A stretch of 64,000 bases of DNA from an uncultured Clostridia bacterium (lineage in GTDB: Bacteria; Bacillota; Clostridia; Lachnospirales; Lachnospiraceae): the NCBI GenBank assembly GCA_948472945.1, contig CAOKVX010000005.1, forward strand, positions 62,001-126,000, written 5' to 3'. Under the pieces are notes generated by a model. That model did no database searches. It saw only the letters and a program-made list of their open reading frames with translations, and had not been told where the DNA came from. The position numbers and the translations under genes were made by a program. Shown here piece after piece: positions 1-9,819 of this stretch. How positions within the stretch are numbered: the stretch's first letter is position 1; each line of letters begins with the position of its first letter.

Positions 1-3
1 GAC

Positions 4-723
4 ATGAAAAACGGAATTTACAATGACCTTTTGTTAATTCCGACAACTCCTTTTGTCACGAGGATAAACGGCAGGTTCTGCAAACATCCCGCTTATACCG
101 CTTTCTTCTTTCCAAAAGAAACGCCATATTTCTATGCTCCCGCGTCACTACCGTATAAAGATTATTTTATTCAATTTACAAGCGACAAATCCGTCACGGA
201 AGAATATATGATACCGCCTTTACAGCCGATAAATTTATGCGACCCTGCGCGGATTTTTGATTTAATTGAGATTATTGCTTTTGAAAATATTGCAGGCAGC
301 CCCAACCGCGATGAAATATTGAACAATCTTATGAAAACATTATTTTTAAAAATATGTGAGTCCGGTACAAATACAAATACGATTAAACATTATAATGAGC
401 TGCTAAATGTAAGACGCGATATATTTAATTATCCGGAAAGAAATATGACGCTTGAGATGCTGGCAGATAAACTTCACATAAGCCCTAATTACTTCCACTC
501 GCTATATAAAATAGCTTTCGGCAGAACCTTTATGCAGGATATTATAGAAAGCCGCATACAACACGCCAAATACTTTCTTGCATACAGCAATCAGCCTGTA
601 AACCTTATCGCTGTAAACTGCGGATATAACAATACGGAACATTTCTGCAGGCAGTTTAAAAAAACAACGGGATTTACCCCGCTGCAGTATAGAAAAAATA
701 AGATACATACTAACGGCAGATAA
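4..723 (+). CDS. AraC family transcriptional regulator (may extend upstream of window)
   Basis: C-terminal double HTH: 'MTLEMLADKLHISPNYFHSLYKIAFGRTFMQDIIESRIQHAKYFLAYS...VNLIAVNCGYNNTEHFCRQFKKTTGFTPLQYRK'; ORF begins at window edge. Confidence 0.85.
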   Translation: MKNGIYNDLLLIPTTPFVTRINGRFCKHPAYTAFFFPKETPYFYAPASLPYKDYFIQFTSDKSVTEEYMIPPLQPINLCDPARIFDLIEIIAFENIAGSPNRDEILNNLMKTLFLKICESGTNTNTIKHYNELLNVRRDIFNYPERNMTLEMLADKLHISPNYFHSLYKIAFGRTFMQDIIESRIQHAKYFLAYSNQPVNLIAVNCGYNNTEHFCRQFKKTTGFTPLQYRKNKIHTNGR

Positions 724-818
724 AATCTTTTTGCGGCTGATTTTATCATTGAACATCAATTTTACTTTTCCTTTTTTATTTGATATAATAAATTCCTAAA
801 AGGCAGGAGAACTACATA

Positions 819-1610
819 ATGATTACAATGGAAAACGTATGTAAAACATATAAAATTGCAAAAAGAAACGCGGGGTTTGCACAGGCATGCAAATCTCTTT
901 TTCACCGTGAATACGAGACGATCTGCGCATTAAATAATGTGTCTTTTACTATTAACGACGGTGAGATGGTCGGTTACATTGGCCCAAATGGCGCGGGTAA
1001 GAGTTCTACAATTAAAATACTAAGCGGCATCTTAACCCCCGACAGCGGAAAAGTTTTAGTAAACGGTAAGATTCCTCAAAAAAACAGAATAGAGCACGTA
1101 AAAAATATCGGCGTTGTTTTCGGACAGCGCTCCCAGCTATGGTGGGATGTACCGGTTATCGATTCATTTGAGTTGTTAAAGGATATATATTCCATACCTG
1201 AGTCAGATTACAAAAACAATTTGGATGAACTGACGGAGCTGCTTGATTTAGCGCATCTTTTGCGCTCTCCTGCAAGACAGCTCTCACTCGGACAGCGAAT
1301 GAGATGTGAAATTGCGGCTTCACTTCTTCACAGCCCGCACATATTGTTTTTGGACGAGCCGACAATCGGACTTGACGCCGTGTCAAAACTCGCGGTGCGA
1401 GATTTTATTTTGAAACAGAATAAAATTCACGGAACAACTGTTATTCTCACAACTCATGACATGCAGGACATAGAGGCGCTTACAAGCAGAATAATTCTAA
1501 TAGGTAAGGGCAGGATTCTTATGGACGGCACTCTCGACGACATAAAAAAAGGTAATGACAATAATATAGACGAAACCATCGCAGAGCTGTACCGCGCATA
1601 TGATATATAG
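819..1610 (+). CDS. ABC transporter ATP-binding protein (ABC-2 type exporter)
   Basis: Walker A GPNGAGKSS, signature LSLGQRMRCE, Walker B ILFLDEPTIGLD. Confidence 0.93.
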   Translation: MITMENVCKTYKIAKRNAGFAQACKSLFHREYETICALNNVSFTINDGEMVGYIGPNGAGKSSTIKILSGILTPDSGKVLVNGKIPQKNRIEHVKNIGVVFGQRSQLWWDVPVIDSFELLKDIYSIPESDYKNNLDELTELLDLAHLLRSPARQLSLGQRMRCEIAASLLHSPHILFLDEPTIGLDAVSKLAVRDFILKQNKIHGTTVILTTHDMQDIEALTSRIILIGKGRILMDGTLDDIKKGNDNNIDETIAELYRAYDI

Positions 1611-1631
1611 CGCAAAAAAGCATAACTGAAC

Positions 1632-1650
1632 AAGCGTCCGGCGGACGCTT
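1632..1650 (+). other. Short GC-rich hairpin between ABC ATPase and permease genes
   Basis: AAGCGTCC GGC GGACGCTT, 8-bp perfect stem, no U-tract. Confidence 0.6.
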
Positions 1651-1705
1651 AGGGCCGTTGCTTGCGGAAATAATGTTCTTACACGTTCAGGAAAGGATTT
1701 CTTAC

Positions 1706-2509
1706 ATGAAAAAATATTTATCTTTCTTTAGGCTGAGGTTTGCAATGGGCCTGCAGTACAGGGCCGCCGCTCTTGCGGGAATAGTCACGCAGTTTGCTTG
1801 GGGATTTTTGGAGATTCTTATGTTCCGCGCATTTTACAGGGCGGATGCCTCCGCGTTTCCGATGGATTTTTCGGCTTTATCCTCATATATATGGCTGCAG
1901 CAATCGTTTCTTGCCCTTTTTGCGGCTTGGATGATGGAAAATGATATTATGGACTCGATAGTTACCGGAAATATCTCTTACGAGCTGTGCAGACCTATAA
2001 GCATATATAACATGTGGTATACAAGAAGTATTGCCAACAGATTGGCGAGGGCTTTCCTGCGCTGCTTTCCGATACTGGCGGTAGCCGTATTCATTCCTAA
2101 TCCGTACGGTATAGCTGCACCCGCCAGCCTGTTACATTTTCTATTATTTCTTATAACTTTGATACTCGGGCTTGCCGTGACAGTTTCATTCTGTATGCTT
2201 ATATATGTGCTGGCATTTTTCACGGTATCTGCCCAGGGCCTTAGAATAGTTTTTACGTCGGTCGTTGAATTTTTTACAGGTGGTCTGATTCCACTGCCGT
2301 TCTTTCCGGAAAAGATGCAAAGGGTTATGGAACTGCTGCCATTTGCATCAATGCAGAATGTCGCGCTCAGAATATACAGCGGCAGTATGGGCGGCTATGA
2401 GATGAAAAAGGCGGTAATAATTCAGGTATTCTGGCTTGTGGCAGTGACCGCTGCCGGTAAGCTGTTATGCCACGTTGCCGAGAAACGTATTGTTGTGCAG
2501 GGAGGTTGA
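1706..2509 (+). CDS. ABC-2 family transporter permease
   Basis: Polytopic protein directly downstream of the ATPase; start chosen at MKKYLSFFRLRFAMGLQYR rather than track start 1658. Confidence 0.8.
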   Translation: MKKYLSFFRLRFAMGLQYRAAALAGIVTQFAWGFLEILMFRAFYRADASAFPMDFSALSSYIWLQQSFLALFAAWMMENDIMDSIVTGNISYELCRPISIYNMWYTRSIANRLARAFLRCFPILAVAVFIPNPYGIAAPASLLHFLLFLITLILGLAVTVSFCMLIYVLAFFTVSAQGLRIVFTSVVEFFTGGLIPLPFFPEKMQRVMELLPFASMQNVALRIYSGSMGGYEMKKAVIIQVFWLVAVTAAGKLLCHVAEKRIVVQGG

Positions 2510-2514
2510 CCGCA

Positions 2515-3312
2515 ATGAATAAGAAAAAAAGCTCCATAAAACTGTATATTCATTATATATCAATAAATATAAGGTGCATGATGCAGTACAAGTCTTCGTT
2601 TTTTCTTAATGTAACGGGCCAGTTTTTAGTATCATTTACCGTATTTTTAAGTATGTTTTTTATGTTTAAAAGGTTTTCAAGCGTGGAAGGTTTTACATAC
2701 AGTGAAGTACTGCTGTGCTTTTCAACAATACTTCTGGATTTTTCACTGGCAGAGATGTTTGCAAGGGGATTCGACTCTTTTTCAGTCATGGTTAGGGGCG
2801 GTGATTTTGACAGAATCCTTGTGCGTCCAAGGGGCGAGATTATGCAGGTGCTCGGAAGCAAATTTGAGCTTACGCGAATCGGCAGAATGCTTCAGGCGAT
2901 AATGATGTTTATCTACGGTATCATGGCAAGCGGAATTACATGGAACTTTTCGGGAATACTTACGATTGTATTCATGATAATAGGCGGAACAGTAGTTTTT
3001 TCCGCACTGTTTTTAATCTATGCCTCGATTTGTTTTTTTACACTGGACGGACTTGAATTCATGAACATATTTACTGACGGCGCCAAGGAATTTGGACAAT
3101 ATCCGACCGCTATTTATGGCAAAAAAATACTTTTATTCACGACATTTGTTATACCTTATTCGCTTTTTCAATATTATCCGCTGCTTTTCCTTACAGGCAG
3201 GAGCGGCAATATTTTGCTTATGTTTCTTCCGCTTGGCGCATGTTGGTTTATTATTCCGGCGCTCATGCTATGGAAATTTGGAGTAAGGCATTACAAGTCA
3301 AGCGGATCATAA
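2515..3312 (+). CDS. ABC-2 family transporter permease (DUF990/ABC2_membrane_6-like)
   Basis: Polytopic protein paired with previous permease; start MNKKKSSIKLYIHYI preferred over track start 2467. Confidence 0.8.
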   Translation: MNKKKSSIKLYIHYISINIRCMMQYKSSFFLNVTGQFLVSFTVFLSMFFMFKRFSSVEGFTYSEVLLCFSTILLDFSLAEMFARGFDSFSVMVRGGDFDRILVRPRGEIMQVLGSKFELTRIGRMLQAIMMFIYGIMASGITWNFSGILTIVFMIIGGTVVFSALFLIYASICFFTLDGLEFMNIFTDGAKEFGQYPTAIYGKKILLFTTFVIPYSLFQYYPLLFLTGRSGNILLMFLPLGACWFIIPALMLWKFGVRHYKSSGS

Positions 3313-3424
3313 TATTTATACGCCGCGCCGTAACATGCACATTTCCCCAAAATATTTTGGCCTTACATATTAACAAATATTACACGCAGTTATACTAAAT
3401 ATAAACCTTTAATGGAGCAGCAAA

Positions 3425-4768
3425 ATGGATTATACGAATAACCTTTTACACAAGCTTAAAAAATACGGTTCACACGGACTTACGCCGTTTCATATGCCGG
3501 GTCATAAGCGAAATAACGCACTCTGCCCGCATTTTGACGCATATGGAATTGATATAACAGAGATTGACGGATTTGACGACCTGCACCATCCCGACGGCTG
3601 CCTAAAAGCTGCGATGGAGCGTGCGGCGCGAATTTTTAAAAGCAGGAAAACATTTTTTCTGACAAACGGGTGTACAGTAGGTATTCTCGCCGCAATACAT
3701 GCCGTGTGCAAGAGGGGCGACCACATCTTGCTTGCAGGAAACTCACACAAATCAGCCTACAACGCGACAATGCTGAACGACCTCTATGTAACGTGCCTAA
3801 ACCCAATTGGTGAGCTGTGCGGTATTCCCCTTGGCCAAATTCAGCCTGATGATGTTGAAAATGCTTTCAGGCAAAACTCGGATATAAAATGTGTTTTCAT
3901 CACCTCGCCAACGTACGAGGGGGTTGTCTCAGATATTAACAGTATCGTTGAAATTGCACACAGCCGCAATGCCGTCGTCATAGTTGACGAGGCCCACGGC
4001 GCCCACATGCAGTTTTCTCCTATATTTCCGAAAAGCGCCATAGAGTGCGGGGCCGACATAGTCATACACGGTATTCACAAGACTCTCCCGTCACTTACGC
4101 AGACGGCTCTTCTGCATGTTGTATCTGAACTTGTTGACGCATCTGAAATAAAGCGCTATCTCTCCATATTTCAGAGCAGCAGCCCTTCATATGTACTGAT
4201 GGGTTCGATAGATTACTGCATGGATATGCTTGAGAGGGATGCTGACAGATTATTTTCAGCCTACAGCAAAAGGTTAACTGAGCTGTACGACAAATTATCG
4301 GACCTGAAAAAACTTGAAATAATTCCGTACAGCGAAACGAGGGACGCTTCTAAAATCGTAATTAGTACCGTAAAATGCAATATGGACGGGCTTAGTCTAT
4401 ACAATCTCTTGCGCGAAAAATATAATCTCCAACCCGAGATGTCGCTGCCGCAGTATGTTATAATGATGACAAGCGTATTCGACAGCAAGAATAATTTTAA
4501 CCTCTTGACAGACGCAATAACAGAGATTGATAATACGTGTGACGATATATTTACACAACCTTTTACACCCAAAAACAAAGTAAATAACCTTTTAAACGCA
4601 AAACCGGGAGATATTGCCGACGATACATTGTACGTGTATCCACCCGGGATTCCGATTATTACCTCGGGTGAAATATACACAGAGGAAATAATCAACGAAA
4701 TAAACGATTATTATAGTAAAGGTTATAAAATTAAAAGTAACAAGGGATTTGCAACCACATTTGATTGA
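3425..4768 (+). CDS. Orn/Lys/Arg decarboxylase-family PLP-dependent protein
   Basis: 'GLTPFHMPGHKRN', 'VVIVDEAHGAHMQFSP', 'IHGIHKTLPSLTQTALLH' PLP-Lys motif. Confidence 0.92.
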   Translation: MDYTNNLLHKLKKYGSHGLTPFHMPGHKRNNALCPHFDAYGIDITEIDGFDDLHHPDGCLKAAMERAARIFKSRKTFFLTNGCTVGILAAIHAVCKRGDHILLAGNSHKSAYNATMLNDLYVTCLNPIGELCGIPLGQIQPDDVENAFRQNSDIKCVFITSPTYEGVVSDINSIVEIAHSRNAVVIVDEAHGAHMQFSPIFPKSAIECGADIVIHGIHKTLPSLTQTALLHVVSELVDASEIKRYLSIFQSSSPSYVLMGSIDYCMDMLERDADRLFSAYSKRLTELYDKLSDLKKLEIIPYSETRDASKIVISTVKCNMDGLSLYNLLREKYNLQPEMSLPQYVIMMTSVFDSKNNFNLLTDAITEIDNTCDDIFTQPFTPKNKVNNLLNAKPGDIADDTLYVYPPGIPIITSGEIYTEEIINEINDYYSKGYKIKSNKGFATTFD

Positions 4769-4785
4769 CACATCAGATTAAACCA

Positions 4786-4941
4786 GTGTATTGTACCATT
4801 TATTTCTAGCCAAATCACGCGGAATGAACTTTTTATCTGCAAGGCGGATGAATAAGGCGCAGCGTTTGCTGTATATATTGAAGTCAATGCTGCAGATGGA
4901 ATTTCATACAAGTTATTTGGCAAAATGTGAGTGATACAAAC
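4786..4941. repeat. MITE-like ~155-bp imperfect inverted repeat
   Basis: Left arm GTGTATTGTACCATTTATTTCTAGCCAAATCACGCGGAATGAACTTTTTATCTGCA versus reverse complement of right arm GTTTGTATCACTCACATTTTGCCAAATAACTTGTATGAAATTCCATCTGCA. Confidence 0.65.
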
Positions 4942-4993
4942 TGTTATATTATGTTGAAATTAAGATTATAAACATAACGGAAGGAGAACAATA

Positions 4994-5614
4994 ATGCTGT
5001 ATGTACTTATGGGTAAAAGTGCAAGCGGTAAGGATACAATATTTAAAAGACTGTTAGATATACCTGAACTCAGTATGAAAAAAATTGTACCCTACACAAC
5101 GCGCCCGCTTCGCTCGGGCGAGCTAGACGGTTACGACTATCATTTCGTCAGCAGAAATACAATGTACGAACTTGAGGCGGCAGGAAAAATTATTGAGCAG
5201 CGATGCTACCGCACAGTACACGGCGACTGGCATTATTTCACAGCCGACGACGGCATCAGCATGAACTGCGCAGACGAACATTTTTTAACTATAGGCACTC
5301 TTGAAGCGTATGTAAAGCTAAAGGAATATTACGGAGCAAAAAACGTGACACCTATATACATTTACGTAGACGATTTTGAGAGAATCAACCGTTCGCTTGC
5401 TCGCGAGAAGATACAGGAGGTTCCGAGCGTCTCCGAAGTATGCAGACGCTTCCTTGCGGATGAAAATGACTTTTCCGTCGGACTTTTGGAGGAAGCGGGA
5501 ATAGATATATTGTATGAAAACATTGACATAGACACATGTGTTCGGGCCATCTCGGACATGATTTTATCAGACTGCGCATCGGCGGATATTGCTAAAAAAT
5601 CTACAACACTCTAA
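4994..5614 (+). CDS. Guanylate kinase-like protein
   Basis: P-loop 'GKSASGKDTIFKRLL', 'VPYTTRPLRSGELDGYDYHFVS' Gmk signature. Confidence 0.82.
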   Translation: MLYVLMGKSASGKDTIFKRLLDIPELSMKKIVPYTTRPLRSGELDGYDYHFVSRNTMYELEAAGKIIEQRCYRTVHGDWHYFTADDGISMNCADEHFLTIGTLEAYVKLKEYYGAKNVTPIYIYVDDFERINRSLAREKIQEVPSVSEVCRRFLADENDFSVGLLEEAGIDILYENIDIDTCVRAISDMILSDCASADIAKKSTTL

Positions 5615-5631
5615 CAGAAAGGATTATTAAC

Positions 5632-6198
5632 ATGAAGTTTATTTCAATTAAAAAAGTAGGCGATGGTAAATTCATTAACAGATATAATGTCACATATGAA
5701 ACGTCGGATAAAAAAATTAAAGTATACGAAATGATAAGCCGCAAAAAAGATATTTCTTCAATTGATGAGCTTATTAACAGCCCAACGGACGCCGTTGTCC
5801 TTATACTGACCGACGAGGCGGGCGAACGTATTTTAATAAACCGTGAGTTCAGGATGGCAGTAGGCGATTATATATATAATTTTCCGGCAGGACTTATTGA
5901 CGAAGGCGAAACTTATGAAGAAAGCGCCCGCAGAGAGCTTATGGAGGAGACCGGTCTGACGCTTGTTTCAATAGATGACGTCATGTACGAGAGCTACAGC
6001 GCAGTCGGTTTTTCAAACGAGAAAAATATTTGCGTTGTAGGTAAGGCTTCCGGTACATTTGCTCCGAGCACTTCAACTTTTGAGGAGATTGAAGCCGGGT
6101 GGTACACTAAGGAAGAAGTCCGCAGACTTCTTGCGACGTCACATTTCGCCGCAAGAACACAGGCATACTGTTATATGTGGTCACGGGAATGTCAGTAA
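5632..6198 (+). CDS. NUDIX hydrolase
   Basis: Nudix box 'GLIDEGETYEESARRELMEETGL'. Confidence 0.93.
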   Translation: MKFISIKKVGDGKFINRYNVTYETSDKKIKVYEMISRKKDISSIDELINSPTDAVVLILTDEAGERILINREFRMAVGDYIYNFPAGLIDEGETYEESARRELMEETGLTLVSIDDVMYESYSAVGFSNEKNICVVGKASGTFAPSTSTFEEIEAGWYTKEEVRRLLATSHFAARTQAYCYMWSRECQ

Positions 6199-6269
6199 CC
6201 AGGTTAATACATGTCGGCATTTATATTCATTTTAGCAGGTCAATACTTTTTAATTAATATTAATTAGCA

Positions 6270-7172
6270 TTACTGCTTTCTTTCTATTATCTCTTCTTTC
6301 AAAGCGGGATTAAATACCCCGCTCTTTATCATTTCTATCTCATACCGGTAAGGCGGATACGTTTTTTTCTTATCCTCCGGCAGCGGAACATACGGCGTCT
6401 CGAGTATCTTAGGGACATTTTCAAAATCCATGTGGTTAATAACTGAAAGAAGCGTATCAAAGCCTATTGTTCCAAAGCCTATATTTTCATGTCTGTCTTT
6501 CCGTGCCCCAAGCTCATTTTTACTGTCGTTAATATGGAAAACTGCAATCCTGTCCTTTCCAATTATTCTGTCAAACTCGTCAAAAACGCCCTCAAGGTCA
6601 TTTACTATATCATATCCCGCATCGTTCACATGACATGTGTCAAAGCAAACTCTTAACTTGTCGTTGTGTACAACACCGTCAAATATACGCGCGAGCTCCT
6701 CAAATGTCCTTCCTATCTCGCTTCCCTTTCCCGCCATCGTCTCAAGTGCGATATTAACGGCAGTGTCGCTAGTAAGCACGCTGTTCAATCCATCCGTTAT
6801 CCTTTTTATTCCCTCGTCAACACCGCCTCCGACGTGCGAACCTGGATGAAGCACTAGCGTACCTCCTCCCATCGCGGCAGTTCTCTCAATCTCGACTCCC
6901 AAAAATTCAACTGCAAGTCCGTATGTGTCGTCGTTGATAGGATTGCCCAAATTTATAATATAAGGGGCATGTACCACAAAGGTCCCAATACCGTATTCTT
7001 TCATCAATTCATGGGCCTTTTCAATATTAAGTTCAGACACCTTTTTGCGCCTTGTATTCTGTGGCGCGCCCGTATATACCATGAACGTATTGGCGCCGTA
7101 CGAATGGGCCTCCCTTACAGAACCCGCAAACATTTCTTTTCCGTTCATTCCCACATGTGAGCCTATAAGCAT
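6270..7172 (-). CDS. nfo: Deoxyribonuclease IV (AP endonuclease)
   Basis: '[22 protein letters not shown]', '[14 protein letters not shown]', '[25 protein letters not shown]'. Confidence 0.93.
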   Translation of the reverse strand: MLIGSHVGMNGKEMFAGSVREAHSYGANTFMVYTGAPQNTRRKKVSELNIEKAHELMKEYGIGTFVVHAPYIINLGNPINDDTYGLAVEFLGVEIERTAAMGGGTLVLHPGSHVGGGVDEGIKRITDGLNSVLTSDTAVNIALETMAGKGSEIGRTFEELARIFDGVVHNDKLRVCFDTCHVNDAGYDIVNDLEGVFDEFDRIIGKDRIAVFHINDSKNELGARKDRHENIGFGTIGFDTLLSVINHMDFENVPKILETPYVPLPEDKKKTYPPYRYEIEMIKSGVFNPALKEEIIERKQ

Positions 7173-7343
7173 ATTTTATACCTCTTTTCACAGGTTTTTA
7201 CATAAACACTTCTTATAAATTACATTTATGTGCACACAATATTTTACACATCTTTCCCAAGCAAAGTCAAGATAAAGTATCAGTGAATTTATGCCGCGAA
7301 TTTTTAATTGAATGTTTACTTCTTGAAAATCCCACGCCTGCCC

Positions 7344-7373
7344 TTGACATAAAATACAATAAAGTTGTACACT
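7344..7373 (+). promoter_or_regulatory. Candidate sigma-A promoter for the G3E GTPase gene
   Basis: TTGACA (7344-7349), 18-bp spacer, TACACT (7368-7373), about 30 bp upstream of the start codon. Confidence 0.5.
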
Positions 7374-7404
7374 TAAGTTTATGAAATATTATGGAGGCGT
7401 TACT

Positions 7405-8514
7405 ATGACAAAAATAGATATCATATCCGGATTTCTCGGAGCCGGAAAAACAACACTTATAAAAAAACTTATCAACGAGGCGTATGCCGGTGAGAAACTT
7501 GTTCTCATTGAAAATGAATTTGGTGAGATTGGCATCGACGGCGGCTTTCTAAAGGACGCTGGCGTTGAGATTACCGAGATGAATTCCGGGTGTATCTGCT
7601 GCTCGCTCGTCGGCGACTTCGGAACAGCTCTCAAAGAGGTTATTACAACCTACTCTCCTGACCGTATAATTATTGAGCCTTCGGGAGTCGGAAAACTGTC
7701 CGACGTTATTAAGGCCGTCTTAAACTTAAAAGACGTCGAGGGCATTTCGCTTAACAGCAGCACGACGGTTGTTGACTGTACAAAGGCAAAAATGTACATG
7801 AAAAACTTCGGTGAATTTTTCAATAACCAGATTGAGAGCGCCGGGTCAGTCATTCTTAGCCGTACACAGCTGGCAAAAGACGGACAGGTAGAGGAATGTG
7901 TAAACAGTATACGCTCAAAGAATAAAGAGGCAGCAATTGTTACAACTCCGTGGGATGATATAGACGCATCAGTAATTGTCGGCGCGATGGAACACACTTC
8001 TTCAGTAAACGCAATGATTACAGAAACCTTAAAAGAACACGAGCATGGCGAAAACTGTACATGCGGATGTCATGACCATGAACACCATAACGGTCACGAA
8101 CATAATCATGAGCATCATCACGAGCATGGACACAGTCATGAACACGAGCATCACCACGACCATGAACATGAAGATAATCACAGTCACGAACATTGCTGTG
8201 AACACGGGCACCATCATGAACATGGACACCATCATGCAGACGAGGTATTTACAAGCTGGGGAAGAGAGACTTCAAAGCGCTACGCAAAGGATTCACTCGA
8301 CAAAATTCTTTCGGTATTGTCAAATAGCGAGGACTACGGATTCATACTCAGGGCAAAAGGAATCGTCCCATCGCCTGAGGAAACATGGCTTTACTTTGAC
8401 CTTACACCGGGCGAATATGAGATAAGGGAGGGCAGCGCGGACTACACAGGAAAATTATGTGTAATCGGAACCAATCTCGACGAGGACGGATTAGTTAATT
8501 TATTTGAACTTTAA
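7405..8514 (+). CDS. CobW/G3E family GTPase with His-rich metal-binding segment
   Basis: 'GFLGAGKTTLIKKL', 'MNSGCICCSLVGDF', long His/Glu-rich run HDHEHHNGHEHNHEHHHEHGHSHEHEHHHDHEH... Confidence 0.92.
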   Translation: MTKIDIISGFLGAGKTTLIKKLINEAYAGEKLVLIENEFGEIGIDGGFLKDAGVEITEMNSGCICCSLVGDFGTALKEVITTYSPDRIIIEPSGVGKLSDVIKAVLNLKDVEGISLNSSTTVVDCTKAKMYMKNFGEFFNNQIESAGSVILSRTQLAKDGQVEECVNSIRSKNKEAAIVTTPWDDIDASVIVGAMEHTSSVNAMITETLKEHEHGENCTCGCHDHEHHNGHEHNHEHHHEHGHSHEHEHHHDHEHEDNHSHEHCCEHGHHHEHGHHHADEVFTSWGRETSKRYAKDSLDKILSVLSNSEDYGFILRAKGIVPSPEETWLYFDLTPGEYEIREGSADYTGKLCVIGTNLDEDGLVNLFEL

Positions 8515-8651
8515 TTTATAAGCTTTGCTAATAGCAATTGCAATAAGAGAATGTGCAATTTTTAACGAGATACACGTTTTCGCTTAGCTGATGCGTAGCA
8601 ACACTAAGGGGATAAGTTTTAGTTATAAAAGAAGGATATAAGGAGGATATT

Positions 8652-9599
8652 ATGTTTCGTAAGGAGATTCCGGTATATTTATTTACAGGTTTTCTTGAGA
8701 GCGGTAAAACGTCATTTATATTAGATACTCTAAGTCAGGATTATTTTGCTACAGGCGAGAGGACTCTGCTTATTGCATGTGAGGACGGTGAAATTGGGTA
8801 CGACACAAAATACCTCCTTACACAGAACGTATATGTTGAATATGTCGATGAAGAAAAGAATCTCACCACAGACCTGCTCAGAAAATTGAATACTTCACAT
8901 AAACCAAAGAGGGTTCTAATTGAGTATAACGGCATGTGGAACACTGAGTCGATAATGGAAGACATATATCCGTCAAATTGGGTTCTTACACAGGTAATCT
9001 CCACAGTCGGATATCCTACGTTCAATATGTTCTGGGGAAATATGCGTTCAATGGTAATCAACCAGCTTTCACTGTCGGATATGATTATATTCAACAGATG
9101 TGACGAGACTACTAACAGAAATGAGCTCAGACGGAACATGAAGCTGTTTAACAAAAAAGCTCAGGTTGCATATGACTGGGTTGAAGGATTTGACGGCAGT
9201 TCAATGATTGAGGAAATGCCGTATGATATTCATGCGTCAAACATAACGCTCGAGGATGACGACTACGGTTTTTTCTATATGGATGCGATGGAAAATCCTG
9301 ATAAATATGCCGGAAAAACAATTAATATGAACTGCGTGTTTTTCCGCCCCGACAAATATCCTATGACAAGATTCGTAGCGGGACGTTTCGCGATGACATG
9401 CTGCGCCGATGATATTACGTTTCTCGGATTTATATGCGACAGTGAAAATGACATTGATTTCGAGGAGCGCGAATGGATTAATCTCACGGCTGAGATAAAA
9501 ATACAGTACGTCAAGGAATATAAAGACATGGGACCGGTCCTAATGCTAAAAGATGTTAAAAAATCAGACCGGCCGGACGACGACCTTGTTTATTTCTAG
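8652..9599 (+). CDS. G3E/CobW-like GTPase (divergent)
   Basis: 'VYLFTGFLESGKTSFILDTL' P-loop; no CxCC motif. Confidence 0.8.
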   Translation: MFRKEIPVYLFTGFLESGKTSFILDTLSQDYFATGERTLLIACEDGEIGYDTKYLLTQNVYVEYVDEEKNLTTDLLRKLNTSHKPKRVLIEYNGMWNTESIMEDIYPSNWVLTQVISTVGYPTFNMFWGNMRSMVINQLSLSDMIIFNRCDETTNRNELRRNMKLFNKKAQVAYDWVEGFDGSSMIEEMPYDIHASNITLEDDDYGFFYMDAMENPDKYAGKTINMNCVFFRPDKYPMTRFVAGRFAMTCCADDITFLGFICDSENDIDFEEREWINLTAEIKIQYVKEYKDMGPVLMLKDVKKSDRPDDDLVYF

Positions 9600-9819
9600 G
9601 GAACTGCTAAGAACAAACTTTGCATATGAGCATATGAGCATATGACGCAGAATAAATCTGTTTTATATCGTTCTCTACAGTTTGGGACTGCCGCTCATAT
9701 ATTTATATTGTGCGGCAATCACTGTTTTTCCTGCAAACGTCGCCAAAAACTTACTAAAGATAAACCAAAACGCTAATAAGTGCAGACAAAATAGAGACAT
9801 AAACGGCTTACAACAGATT

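Noticed and set aside
3347-3360. Perfect palindrome CCAAAATATTTTGG upstream of the Orn/Lys/Arg decarboxylase-like gene
   Set aside because: 14-bp AT-rich palindrome likely by chance in this base composition; no second copy noticed.
8029-8425. Long ORFs in other frames (8029-8235 minus; 8045-8425 plus)
   Set aside because: By-products of the CAT/GAA-rich microrepeat encoding the His-rich segment of the G3E GTPase; low-complexity translations with no homologous look.
8596-8612. tgcgtagcaacactaa resembling tacgtagcagcactaa of the parS-array repeat
   Set aside because: Short, imperfect similarity without the surrounding inverted-repeat arms; may be coincidence and needs a genome-wide search.
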